Shown here: piece by piece, positions 22,187 through 32,146 of the stretch
Position numbering within the stretch: position 1 is the first letter of the stretch
Layout: every line of letters begins with the position of its first letter
The notes under the pieces: model-generated
Database searches by the model: none
The model's input: the letters and a program-made list of their open reading frames with translations, nothing else
Told to the model about the DNA's origin: nothing
Origin: Pleurotus djamor
Taxonomy: Eukaryota; Basidiomycota; Agaricomycetes; Agaricales; Pleurotaceae
Reading direction: 5' to 3'
Length of the DNA: 64,000 nt
Assembly: GCA_029747585.1 (NCBI GenBank)
Contig: JAPEVF010000005.1
Span: forward strand, 186,001-250,000
Program-made: the position numbers and the translations under genes

Positions 22187-23893
22187 CTAGAGTACTGTCC
22201 GACCCAGTGCGATAGGGATGGAACTTATCGACGTAGGCGGGATGAGACCCACTTCTGTGACGACAGCCGTGACACAACTTGGTGGCGTCAAATCATATAA
22301 TGGATTTATTACTTCCAAGTTCGCCTGTGATTGCAAGGCCAGCGAAGAGGGTGACTTTGTCGAAGGGAATGATGTTCTCAACTGCGGCAGGGGTGGAGCT
22401 ATTTATGGCTTCAGTCACAAGTCGATGCACGCTTAGAATATAGGACGTACCAAGTTCGTTCTTTTCGAATCCGTCTAAGATAATTCCTTCGCTGAATTTG
22501 TACGTTTCACAGCAGATCAGCACTGGGACACTATGTTGCTTGGCTAACATCGCGACAAGGGCAGTTCCGGCGCGAGAGTACACGGCTCCGTTTGAATGGA
22601 GTGAGTGCGCCCCGAGTATGACTGTTGTGACTTTGTTGATCAAAGAAGGTAACGCAGGGAGGAGAGCGTAGGTGCATGGAATATTGCTTGGCGGGAATGT
22701 CGACGACGGTGCGGAAGCAAGCCGTTTCAGTAGACGCTTGCCTAGTGGACTATCAGCAAGCCGAGAAAGATGTGACAGAGAACCGATACATACCTTCTAG
22801 CATCGGTCTAGAGTCAACAACTATGACGGAGAACCGTTTCCCATCTTCATGGGCTTGGAGCAAGACCTTTTCGACAACCGATGATCTACAAGCAAGGAAT
22901 GGTCAATAAAACCAAGTTCGCTCAAACAGAATGCACGTTCCTACCTCGCAAAGGTAAGTATGACATCACCGTCTTTGATCTTCTTTCCAGCCAAGTCAGA
23001 AATGACCTCGTCGGCAACGATGATGCGATCTCGAATGTAGTTATCGATTTGTAGGCAAAGGGAATCTTTGGCCTAAATTGAATAGGTTACGAAAGATCAA
23101 CCACCCGAAGCTAGGGGCGTACATCCTGTTCTGGAAGATCAATGTCAACATTGCTGATGTCTAGTTTGAGTTGTCGGATGGCATTCCCCATTGTGACGGA
23201 CATCGGTCGGGCAGAAACAAGGTGGGTGATCTGGGGTGATAGATGGGTCATAAGATGACGGGGAAGGGTGATATTTGGGGGAGTAACATAATCTTGGATA
23301 ACCTTGAACATAGCACGCACGAAAGCGGTATGAGCATTAGAATGCGCTAGGGGAAATGATCTCACCGTTTTAAAAGCGGTCAAAGTAGCGATACATCTGG
23401 CATTGGCACCACATATCTTGAACTCCGAGAATTGTAGTCCAAGCCGCACGATGGCAGGATGTATATCGCCCTTCAAAGCGTGCCCCTTTGGTTTCGGCAA
23501 TCCAAAATGAAGGAAGATACGTAGACCACGCGATCGGTTCTGAGAGTCATCGTCACCACCAGCACCCGAGGTATGGGACAGTTGGGCCCTTTGATGATCG
23601 TGGGCGTTACTTGATCTACGCCCCGCACTTCCACCAGCCCTTTGTGGTGTCCCCCGAGCAGGCTGAGGATTTGAAGAGGTTGGCTTGGATTTGGCCGCAG
23701 GCTTTTGCGATTGCGGTGGGGGGCCACTTCCGCTGGGCTTTTGTTCCATAGCAGCGGCCTTAGCAGCCCTCTGTCGTTCTTGCAGTTCCCTGCGCTCGGC
23801 TTTTGTCATTGATTTTTGGGATGGAGGAGCGGTTGGCCCTGAGGCAGCCGCTGGAGCGGAGGCAGGCTTCAGGACGGTCGTCGATGTAGACAT
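22187..23893 (-). CDS. GCD2: Translation initiation factor eIF2B delta subunit
   Basis: Regulatory subunit of the guanine-nucleotide exchange factor that recycles eIF2. It starts at 23893 with a Pro/Ala/Lys-rich N-terminal extension containing MTKAERRELQERQRAAKAAA, typical of the delta subunit. The Rossmann-like eIF2B alpha/beta/delta domain follows: HPAIVRLGLQFSEFKICG, NARCIATLTAFK, PPNITLPRHLMTHLSPQI, KVTTVILGAHSLHSNGAV, SRAGTALVAMLAKQHSVPVL, and the C-terminal LEVINPLYDLTPPSCVTAVV with GLIPPTSI. Several short introns occur in the 3' half. Convergent with the MTFP1-like gene. Confidence 0.94.
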
Positions 23894-24146
23894 CGCAGGC
23901 GTCCGGTCTATGCCTAGTGTAATCCTACAAGTAAGATGCGATTGGACGGAATGCTAGATCTTTGTGGTCGTACGCGATCTTCAAAACGAGTCATCTTGAG
24001 AGCACGTGGTGTAGGGACCCCCTAATTCGGACGCCACGTTCGAAAGGGTCCTTGGTTTGGCATGGCTTTGCCAGTTCTGGCTATTCGTGCTCACTCCTCC
24101 ATTCCCGACCCCGCGTCCTCTACTGCATCCCGAGTCCTTTGCATTC

Positions 24147-26589
24147 ATGGACACTACCACCATCTTCTCCCCAAACGTGTTCCATGACGAGACTCCTCTT
24201 CCTCCGCAAGACGGCCTCAAAGGGGCATCGACTGGCCCGGAGAAAATTAGTGCCTACTATTCGCTTGTCTTTCCAGACATCACCTTCTACATCCAAACGC
24301 TGTCAATAACAATAGGCCGCAGATGCACACCTCCGTCATCGTCTTCATCATCTTCCAAAGAGCCGCCGCAAGTCGACGTAGACCTCGGCGCGCTCAAGAG
24401 CGTCTCGCGGTTGCATGCCAAGATTGAGTATGACCCGGACGAGGACAGATTCGTGTTGGTCGTTGTCGGTCGCAATGGAGCTTGGGTCGACGGTGTATGG
24501 TCTGGTGGTGGTTCACGAGCGCCCCTCAGTGAACGGTGAGTATTCGTACACATAAAGACGTGCAGCATCATGCTGAGTGTCTATCATAGGTCTCAGATAC
24601 AAATAGCATCCCGAGTATTTCATTTTGTATTGCCGCCACCACCCCCGCCGGAGGATACTCCTTCGCCGAGCTCGAATTCTTCTACCCACAGGCAGCGGTC
24701 ACCATCTCTGGACATTACTTCCATATCGCCTCCATCCTCCCAACCCTCGAATTCCCCGCCCCCTGCTCCGCAACTCCCTCTACCTACCATCAAACTCAAG
24801 ATACCCAATCCCCCTCTTCATCGTACTCCCAAGTCGGAATCAGCTGAACCCCAGCTCCCGAACTCTAATCACATCGGAAAGCCGACTAAGGATGCTGCCT
24901 CAACGTCGTCTTCAACATCAGCCACGGCAACCACTTCGGCAGCGGTGACACCTACACCCTCATCGAAGAAGAGGAAGAAGACTGAGATTGAGGTCCCATC
25001 AGAGCCCCCACCTCCTCCGCCACAACGGCCACGCCCCGAAGACATGCCTGCGAAACCTCAATTGACATACGCTCACCTCATATGTCGGGCCATCAAGGAC
25101 CTCGATGGCAAGGCTACGCTGCAGCAAATATGTAATTGGATACAAACCAATTACGAGTATTACAAATGGGCTGATGGTGCTTGGATGGTGCGTTATCATC
25201 CCTAATGTCTTTGACTAAAGTTCACACAATTCGTTTGTTATCTAGAGCTCCGTACGACACAACCTGTCTTCCAGTCGCGACAAGTTTCGTAAGATGGAAC
25301 GATGTGGTGGTGACAAAGGCAAAGGGTTCTATTGGTCGATCGATGAGAGATATCTTCAAATTTTCGATGAACTTGAACTCAAGACCCAACAAGCGGCCTC
25401 ACTCCCACCAACTGCAGGCAAGCATGCCAGCAGTGAGCCAAATAACAAGGATGTTACCGTGGCCGGAGCGGGGAAAGGTCGGGGCTCTAAGGGTGTGCAG
25501 GATCCTCTAAAACGCAGCTCTAAGAACGGCCCGCCTCCGCCCCTTCTTACCAGCACTCCGCTTCCGCTCAAGTCCAATGCCAAGCCCACTGTACCTATGA
25601 CAGCATCTGGATCAACTATCCCCTTCTCCTACGCCCACTATGCACATGCACAACCAGTAACTCTGACTGCACCTGGTACTCGGCTTACCGTTCCAACAAC
25701 CGGGACGACCAAGTCCGGCTACTCAGCGCAGCCAATGAGTGCTCCTAACCCTTATGCTCCGCTAGCCGGTCGTCAGTGGCCTCCCTTCGCTTCACAGTCG
25801 ACGAATACCACACCAGCGCCGCCAGCACAAACGTCTGATGCGCAACCCGCTACACCAGCTACGCAACCTACCCCAACGATCGCTAAGCCTCCTGCCACAG
25901 CGACAACGACTCCTGCCCCTAGCACACTTCCATCGTCATTGATTCCTGCATCTGTCCATATACCCATCATTCTCGGTCCAATACCACCGTCACATCCGTC
26001 ACATCCATCGAATTCAGCGTCTACATCTACAAATGGATCCTCCGCAACTCCTAGCCAACAGCCTATTGTTCTTCATGAGAACACGATCATCCTAGATCCC
26101 ACATTTTTCACAGACCTTACGCCGGAATACCTCAAGCAACTCGAGGCACTGGGCGCTCAGAAAGCTCTTGGCGAACTGCAAGGCCACATTGTGCGTATTC
26201 TGAAGGAGAGGATGGGGAAGAACAGGACTCGTGGACGTGGTCGGGGTCGTGGACGAGGTCGTGGGGGAGCTGGTCGCGGTGGTGCTGTTGTCGGCTCATC
26301 AGGACCAGCAGATGCGACTACCCCCGTTGTTACCCCAAATCTGACTTCCGACCCCCAGAACAATGCCCCGTCTTCCCAAAGCAACCCTCCTGCGATGACT
26401 TCACAGGCTGTCCCAGCTGACGTAGTCATGAAGCCTCCGACTCCCGTCCCAATCATGGATTCCCTCCCAGAGCGAGAAGACTCACCAATCGTCGTTGTCG
26501 ATGATTCGGACGAAGGCGATGCCCCCGCTTCGAAACGTCGCAAGATTGATCCGTTGCCCACTGCAGCTGCAGTACCTGCTCCCACTTAA
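24147..26589 (+). CDS. FHA plus forkhead transcription factor (Fkh1/2 type)
   Basis: Nuclear DNA-binding regulator, the type that drives cell-cycle-periodic transcription in fungi. Exons 24147-24535, 24590-25187 and 25246-26589 give 776 residues. The FHA domain lies at about residues 30-160, with ITIGRRC, then VSRLHAKIEYDPDEDRFVL (R, S and H phosphothreonine-binding positions) and VVGRNGAWVDGV. After a Pro/Ser linker, the forkhead domain begins at about residue 300: KPQLTYAHLICRAIKDLDGK, ICNWIQTNYEYYKWADGAW, SSVRHNLSSSRDKFRKMER, KGFYWSID. The intron inside the recognition helix falls just before SSVRHNLS. The C-terminal half is Pro/Thr/Ser-rich with an [10 protein letters not shown] basic tract near 26225-26280. 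Confidence 0.93.
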
Positions 26590-27005
26590 CCACTTTCGGT
26601 GGACCCTTGTGCCANTTTTTTACTTTGGGTTATCTGGCCATTCCCATGCATGCATGACGCAACCTTTTTCGACCGCCTGTTCGTCTTACCTTAGCTTCAT
26701 ACTTAATCGTACTTTGGTTGCATTGACCACATTGTATTGTTAACCTATTTTGTACATATCGGAGCATAGATACCTGAGCATGATTGTAAAGCTATCATTA
26801 CAACCAACCCACTTTATCCCACGTCAATGGTTCATACTATAGAGAATTTTGGTTCGTTATCAGGCTCAGATACTTCTCGTAAAATCCATCCCAGGTGCAG
26901 GTACTCGGATCCGAACTTGGAAGTAGCGCCAACCCCCTATCCAGAGTACCCTGGCCCGAAAATCTTATCATTTACCAACTTGCCATTTACTTCCACCTCG
27001 TCATT
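26590..27005. other. Intergenic between forkhead gene and dihydroorotase
   Basis: 3' flank of the forkhead gene and promoter of dihydroorotase. It includes one ambiguous base (26615) before a T run. No gene was recognised. Confidence 0.5.
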
Positions 27006-28465
27006 ATGGTTGACACCATTTCCATCCCCTCACCAGCAGACTTCCATGTCCATCTGCGACAAGGAACCATGTCCTCACTTGTCACCCCTCACGTTCGCAA
27101 AGGAGGGTTTCGATTGGCATATGTGATGGTGCGTCCCCAGCACCCACATCGCCTTCCCACATCGCGTTCAAAGCAACCCCTTCTCATATCGATCGATTTC
27201 CACCAATTTCCTATCTCCTCCAATCCATCCAACACCTCGTATTACCCCACCCTGATCTGGACGGCTGATAACCCAAAATGCCTCCCTTTACTTTTTAGCC
27301 GAACTTGAAACCGCCGATTACATCCACCGAACAGGCTCTCGTGTACAAATCCGAGTTGGAGAAGATCGATCCGAGTGTCACCTATCTCATGACGCTATAT
27401 CTTTCCCCCGAACTCACGCCTAATGAAATTAGAAAAGCGAAGAGTGCAGGTGTTGTAGGTGGGGACTCTCTCTCGTTGATTGATCTGATATGAAAGATAT
27501 CTAATCTTAATTAACCTTTGTTCACGCGGTGGATGTGATTTGCTATCAAGGGGTGAAGTCATATCCACGAGGCATCACGACAAACTCGGACGGGGGTATT
27601 GAATCCTACGAAATGTACTACCCGGTATTCGAAGCCATGCAGGAGGTCGACATGGTGTTGAACCTACATGGAGAGGTCCCTTCGGACGCTGCCGCGGTAA
27701 GTCACTTTGATTGTTCAAATCGCATGCGGGCTCCATGTGCTGTAATGAATTGAGTTGCCTGTAGAATGTTCATATCCTCAACGCGGAGCCCACCTTCCTG
27801 CCGCATTTGCGATCTCTCCATTCGGCGTTCCCGCGACTTCGTATTGTCCTGGAACATGCTACGACACGAGCGGCTGTGGAAGCGGTCAAGGCATGCGGTG
27901 ACACGGTTGCATGCACCATCACTCCCCACCATCTTGCCCTGACGGTTGACGACTGGGCCGGTCAAGCGTTGAATTATTGCAAACCCGTTGCTAAGTATCC
28001 GGATGACCGTCAAGCTTTACGGGACGTTATTCGCGAAGGTGGGTAGATAAGGTCGGCTACTTGGCTCCAGCTCATAGGCTCTTGGAAACATCAGGCCATC
28101 CACGATTTTTCCTTGGTTCAGATTCGGCCCCTCATTCGCCCCTGCTAAAGACAACGTGCGCCACAGACCACGGTTGTGCTGCGGGAATATATACATCCCC
28201 GATCTTGCTCCCGCTAGTTGCAGAACTCCTGGAATCGTTTGATGCACTAGACAAAATGACGGGCTTCGTCAGCCACTTTGGGAAAGCGTTCTACGGGATA
28301 AACCAGAGCGTGCAAGACGGGGAACTCACAGTCCTTCGTAAAGTCCCCGTGGAACGTTTGCAAGACAGCAAAGTACCTGACAAGTATGTTCTTCCGAATG
28401 GAGAAGAGGCTGTTATTCCTTTCTGGGCGGGACGGGCGTTGGGATGGGAAGTTGTCAGTCCTTAG
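27006..28465 (+). CDS. URA4: Dihydroorotase
   Basis: Zinc amidohydrolase that cyclises N-carbamoyl-aspartate to dihydroorotate in pyrimidine synthesis. Exons 27006-27128, 27299-27458, 27551-27696, 27765-28038 and 28095-28465, in phase, 357 residues, the normal size of the monofunctional class. Active-site signatures: DFHVHLRQG (first two metal histidines), VGVKSYPRGITTNS (carboxylated lysine), VLNLHGEV, IVLEHATTR, CTITPHHL, and FFLGSDSAPH (metal aspartate). The C-terminus reads PFWAGRALGWEVVSP. The stop codon at 28463 lies within the outer end of an inverted repeat whose other copy is near 31.3 kb. Confidence 0.96.
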
Positions 28466-28590
28466 CACTTTAGTCCGCACCGGGAGCCTATCCAAAGCTC
28501 CGGGGAAAGACCTCGGACACCCCTATGAAGTAGTGTAGACGTATTTTGTGAATGCATGTTCTGGTGAATGCATGTTCTGGTGGTAGTGAC
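28457..28590 (+). repeat. Left copy of inverted dispersed repeat
   Basis: The core at 28481-28532 matches the reverse complement of 31245-31297 at about 49 of 53 aligned positions, with one indel. Weaker similarity continues inward to 28590 (ending GGTAGTGAC in both) and outward to a shared CAGTCCTTA at 28457. The two copies face each other across about 2.6 kb holding a kinase-like gene. Confidence 0.8.
28548..28579 (+). repeat. 16-bp perfect tandem duplication
   Basis: The unit GTGAATGCATGTTCTG occurs twice, head to tail (28548-28563 and 28564-28579), inside the left inverted-repeat copy. The right copy has a single equivalent containing the ATGCATG start of a small ORF. Confidence 0.9.
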
Positions 28591-28884
28591 CGGGATATGA
28601 TTGCAAGCGTCAGCAATTTCCACTACAAATTATGCTAACAGACAGAGTACCATCTGGATGACGTTGTGCTTGGCAGCCGCTCTGGTGAGCCATCCGGGAA
28701 CAACATAAGTATTGTACGAACATTCGTTCGGCCTTGAATGCTTGCACAAGTTTGAGAGCACCCTTCAGAAGTAGTACAAGAGGAGTGGGATCATTCAACA
28801 TAATGACGAGAGATGCGTACTAGTACTGATGAGTAATCAGAGAGGGGAGTTTAACACACGACCCTGACCCCTTTACTACCCAAA
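28591..28884. other. Spacer before kinase-like gene
   Basis: About 290 bp inside the left inverted repeat. No gene was recognised; presumably the promoter of the kinase-like gene. Confidence 0.45.
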
Positions 28885-29940
28885 ATGTCACTACCCCGCA
28901 TCGCTATCCCTGGCACTGGGGTCGTGAACACCATATGTCGCGTTGGACCCGCTCCTTACTACGATTTACCTGTTGGAGAAACGATTATCACTCGCCCTCC
29001 TCGCTGCAATGGTGGCATCGCCCTTTCATACCCCCCTCTGCTCGACTTCGTCCAGTGGAAAGATTGGGGCACCACCTGGAACTCCGAATCTTGTCTCTAC
29101 CTAGAAGCAACTTGCGGCGACCAGAGACTATGCGTCAAGATGGCGATAAACTTGGACGAACCACAACATGATCCTGACCCCGAACTTGGACCTGTGGTGG
29201 CACACATTGTCTTGGACTATCTTTTCAAGGAGGCCAACTTCTATCATGATCACTTGAAGGAGTTGCAAGGCGGTACGGTTCCTCGCCACTATGGACTCTG
29301 GACATGCCAAACTTCGTGGGCCGGGCTGGTGATTTTCTCAATTTTTGAGTGGGCTGGTGATACGGTTCTTCAACTTCAACGAAAGCATCCCGAGGTCTTT
29401 ACGTCCGAAACCAAGTACGTACACCACTCTTCCGCTCAACACCGTGTTCACTTACTCTTTCTCCCTCAAGGCTCCTCTGTATGCATCGTCTTCGTGACCT
29501 GCACAACCACAACATAGTACACAACCAAATAGAATTTTACTGCGATCTTCGTCACCTCCTATACGATTCCGCGACCAATACCTCTCGCATCGTAGACTTC
29601 TCATGTGCGACGCCCGACCACGACTGTGCAGGAAGTTACCCCCCGAAGGGCGCGTGCTGGGAGTCTCCTCAATGCTGCCGGGAGATCGCTCATGCCGCTG
29701 ACTACCTGGCCGCGTTTGAGGCTCTTTCAGGTCTGACCTCAACCTCGAGTCTGAGTCGTTCGATAATTGATGTAACTCCTTTCAGAAGAAGCTAGGGACG
29801 ACGAAGCAAACGCGAAAGATCATGATGATCAGGTCGCGGCGGAAAATGAAAATGATAGACAAGTCGTGACAAAAGATGAAGACAGAAATCCAGATGAAGA
29901 GCTTTCCGTTGACATGTGCATGCTCTGTTTGATGGATTAG
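28885..29940 (+). CDS. Kinase-like protein with degenerate catalytic motifs (pseudokinase)
   Basis: Exons 28885-29414, 29471-29730 and 29786-29940 join in frame to 314 residues. The N-terminal half has LLDFVQWKDWGTTWN and LCVKMAI (candidate nucleotide-binding Lys), then FKEANFYHDHLKELQGGTVP and a hinge-like VIFSIFEWAGD. The catalytic-loop region reads LHNHNIVHNQIEF, where fungal kinase-like proteins have H-G-D, so the catalytic Asp is replaced by Gln. The metal-binding DFG region reads IVDFSCA. The tail is acidic (ending SVDMCMLCLMD). It resembles the expanded agaricomycete kinase-like families, but catalysis is unlikely. Lies within the inverted-repeat-bounded block. Function unknown. Confidence 0.7.
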
Positions 29941-30064
29941 ATTGTGATCCTGCTCGTTCCTCCGCTCCTCTCTCCTCTTCCTCATAAGTTTTGTACAGTA
30001 CTTGTGTTGGCCTCTTGCCTGATGATTGTTGAATGTTGATATATTCATCCTCTCACCATACAGG

Positions 30065-30309
30065 TTAGTTCCCAGCTTGGCCTCTCGCCTGATCAACTCC
30101 GTGCCATTTCCTCAAGTGAAGAAGGACTCCCCACCAATATTGTCATCCAGGGTCTTCCTGTATGGCTTGTCGTAGGCAACGTGGCACCGACTGGATTTTC
30201 GCAAATACGAATGCATGCTTGCGACCAGTCCCATACTCACCGCGTTTTATCTCTGGGCCACAACTCTGGAGCACCGCAGAAGTCCCCATTTGCCCTCATA
30301 GCACCTTGA
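30065..30309 (+). other. Orphan coding-like exon
   Basis: Following a clear 3' splice acceptor (CATACAG), one frame reads 81 codons to a TGA at 30307. The text looks protein-like, including SSQLGLSPDQLRAISSSEEG and GLPVWLVVGNVAPTGFS. There is no ATG or obvious donor exon in frame. It could be a last exon of an alternative transcript of the kinase-like gene or a gene remnant. No family was recognised. Confidence 0.35.
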
Positions 30310-30968
30310 GTCTTGACCCTCCCCTGGTCATTCTGCTCCCTCTCCATCACCTCGTCCTTGTTCCCCGATATCTGCGTTAACCATCTCACCTTCTCCTCCC
30401 ATATACTGCCGCTTCTATTCGTTCGACTGCGCGAGGGGCGATGTGAACTCACACATCAATGAGTCGCAAACAATAGGAGACATGAGTCATTGTCATCGTC
30501 GCTGTCGTTACTTGCTTATGGATAATGGATTGCACTTACAATTTCAACGGATTCTAGAGTTACTGCCCTTACTTAATTGATACGGTACTGAAAATCTGCT
30601 ATGTGCACTGGAGTCTGGTGGGGTGCTACAGACAGCTAAGTCCTGCGTTGAGATGGGTTGCGATTCGACTTGCTGAGTCTGCGGTTTTGCTGCGCCTTTG
30701 CTGAGTAGTCCGTGGGTGAGCCGTGCGCTGGAAACTTGTTGGGTTCTACGCAAGCGAGTGGTCCGCCGTAAATGGCTGAATTCTACGTGCTAAGAGCGTG
30801 TGTGCTCGTCGCTGGTTGGTTGGTGGTGACGGCTGTTCCGAAAACTGTCTGATTTTGGCGAAGTCAGGTCAATTACAGGGGAATAGGGGATAATCGAAGA
30901 TCACCGACGACGCTGGCATGGGTGGATGCGTCGAAAGATAGCATGAAGACACCCAGTCTGCCTATATC
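30310..30968. other. No supported gene
   Basis: Short ORFs only, none with coding character. Part of the accessory block between the inverted repeats. Confidence 0.5.
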
Positions 30969-31217
30969 TCACATGAGATACAGTATCTGAGGGAGGTGGC
31001 GGGCAATGCTATGCCACCCACACCCCACCCACCAATAATTGCGAGAAGCTTTCTCATATTTTTTCAACCACAAATGATATGTTAGGCCCTCGTGCATGGG
31101 TGACGCATCTACATAGCCATCCGCGCCGGTCACGATCCCCCTAGCGCTTGCGGTCGTTTGGGTCACCTCTTGACCAACCACACCAGCGAATACTGTCACT
31201 ACCATCAAGACATGCAT
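30969..31217 (-). CDS. Possible small secreted protein (82 aa)
   Basis: Intronless ORF from ATG at 31217. It begins with a hydrophobic segment, MHVLMVVTVFAGVVGQE, that would serve as a signal peptide, followed by an aromatic-rich short mature part (YHLWLKKYEKASRNYWWVG). A TATA-like ATAAATA lies about 20 bp upstream at 31237-31243. Its promoter and start codon lie within the right inverted-repeat copy, while the left copy carries a related but disrupted start. No family was recognised, and the ORF could be chance. Confidence 0.35.
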   Translation of the reverse strand: MHVLMVVTVFAGVVGQEVTQTTASARGIVTGADGYVDASPMHEGLTYHLWLKKYEKASRNYWWVGCGWHSIARHLPQILYLM

Positions 31218-31310
31218 TGGCAAGATACGTCGGCACTATTTATGTACTTCCTGGGGGTGTCCGAGGTCTTTCCCCGGGGCTTTGGGATAGGCTCCCGATG
31301 CAGATTAAGG
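31195..31310 (-). repeat. Right copy of inverted dispersed repeat
   Basis: Reverse-strand counterpart of the repeat at 28457-28590. Strongest match 31245-31297; the outer end shares CAGTCCTTA. It holds the promoter and first codons of the small ORF at 30969-31217. Confidence 0.8.
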
Positions 31311-32146
31311 ACTGGGGTTGTTGACGGATGACGGGTCCTTGAAGGCCATATACACTTATTTATATTGACAAACGTTGGATTGCTGAGTGCCTCCATTCGA
31401 CAATGTCTAGTGCGATTCTGAGACCATAGCAACATGCATGGTTTGATCCTGTCGACGGGATGAGATGGCTATATGTGGATAGGAAGCATACCAAGTCCCA
31501 CGAATGCTCCGTTGGTACCGATGACTTCATGGAAAGAGGAACGTGCTCAGCTCTATAGTTAGAGCCACGAAGCACTAAAATGGGCGTGCTGTGTGGTCGT
31601 CGCCGCTGTCGCCGTTGCCCGTCGATGATCATTATCGTGCATCGTCTATCGCAATGGACAGCCGCAGCTGAACGTCGTGGAAGTCATATCTAATCGGTCG
31701 AGGAACCCGAAAAGAATCCGAGGTCATCGAAATCGAAAAGTTCTATGGAGCACGGCTACGTACAAGTACGTACAACAAGGTTGCAGTGCTAATTTTTCGA
31801 CGAGCAGCAGTCTGCAAGGGGGAGAGAAGAGCAAGCAACGGGGACGATGAGCGATATAGTTTCACTGAGGTTGAAATGATGAGTGGCATGGCGAGGGCTG
31901 GTGTAATGTCGGTTGTGAGTGAGTGAAAGGGTGGAAAGGTGTCGATCGATGAGGTCAAACGTGCGTTATTGAACGTTGGAATGCCGGTAATTGCCGTATT
32001 AAGTCCTTGGATAAGCACGTGGACATAGCAAGACGCCCTCTGCGCTCACACTTTGGTGGTGAAAAACAGACAAATTCCGTCAGTATTAAGTCCTTGTCTC
32101 ACTGTCCTGGGACCTCCCTTTGCCTCCCAGCCAAAGAGGCCGACAC
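31311..32146. other. Upstream region of KCS1, no supported gene
   Basis: About 830 bp between the right inverted repeat and the KCS1 start. Small ORFs on both strands lack splice structure or family motifs. Likely promoter and 5' UTR. Confidence 0.5.

Noticed and set aside
23473..23957. Plus-strand ORFs opposite the eIF2B delta N-terminus
   Set aside because: Antisense shadows of the Pro/Ala-rich coding exon.
31205..32018. Minus-strand ORFs upstream of KCS1
   Set aside because: No motif or consistent coding character; treated as promoter region.
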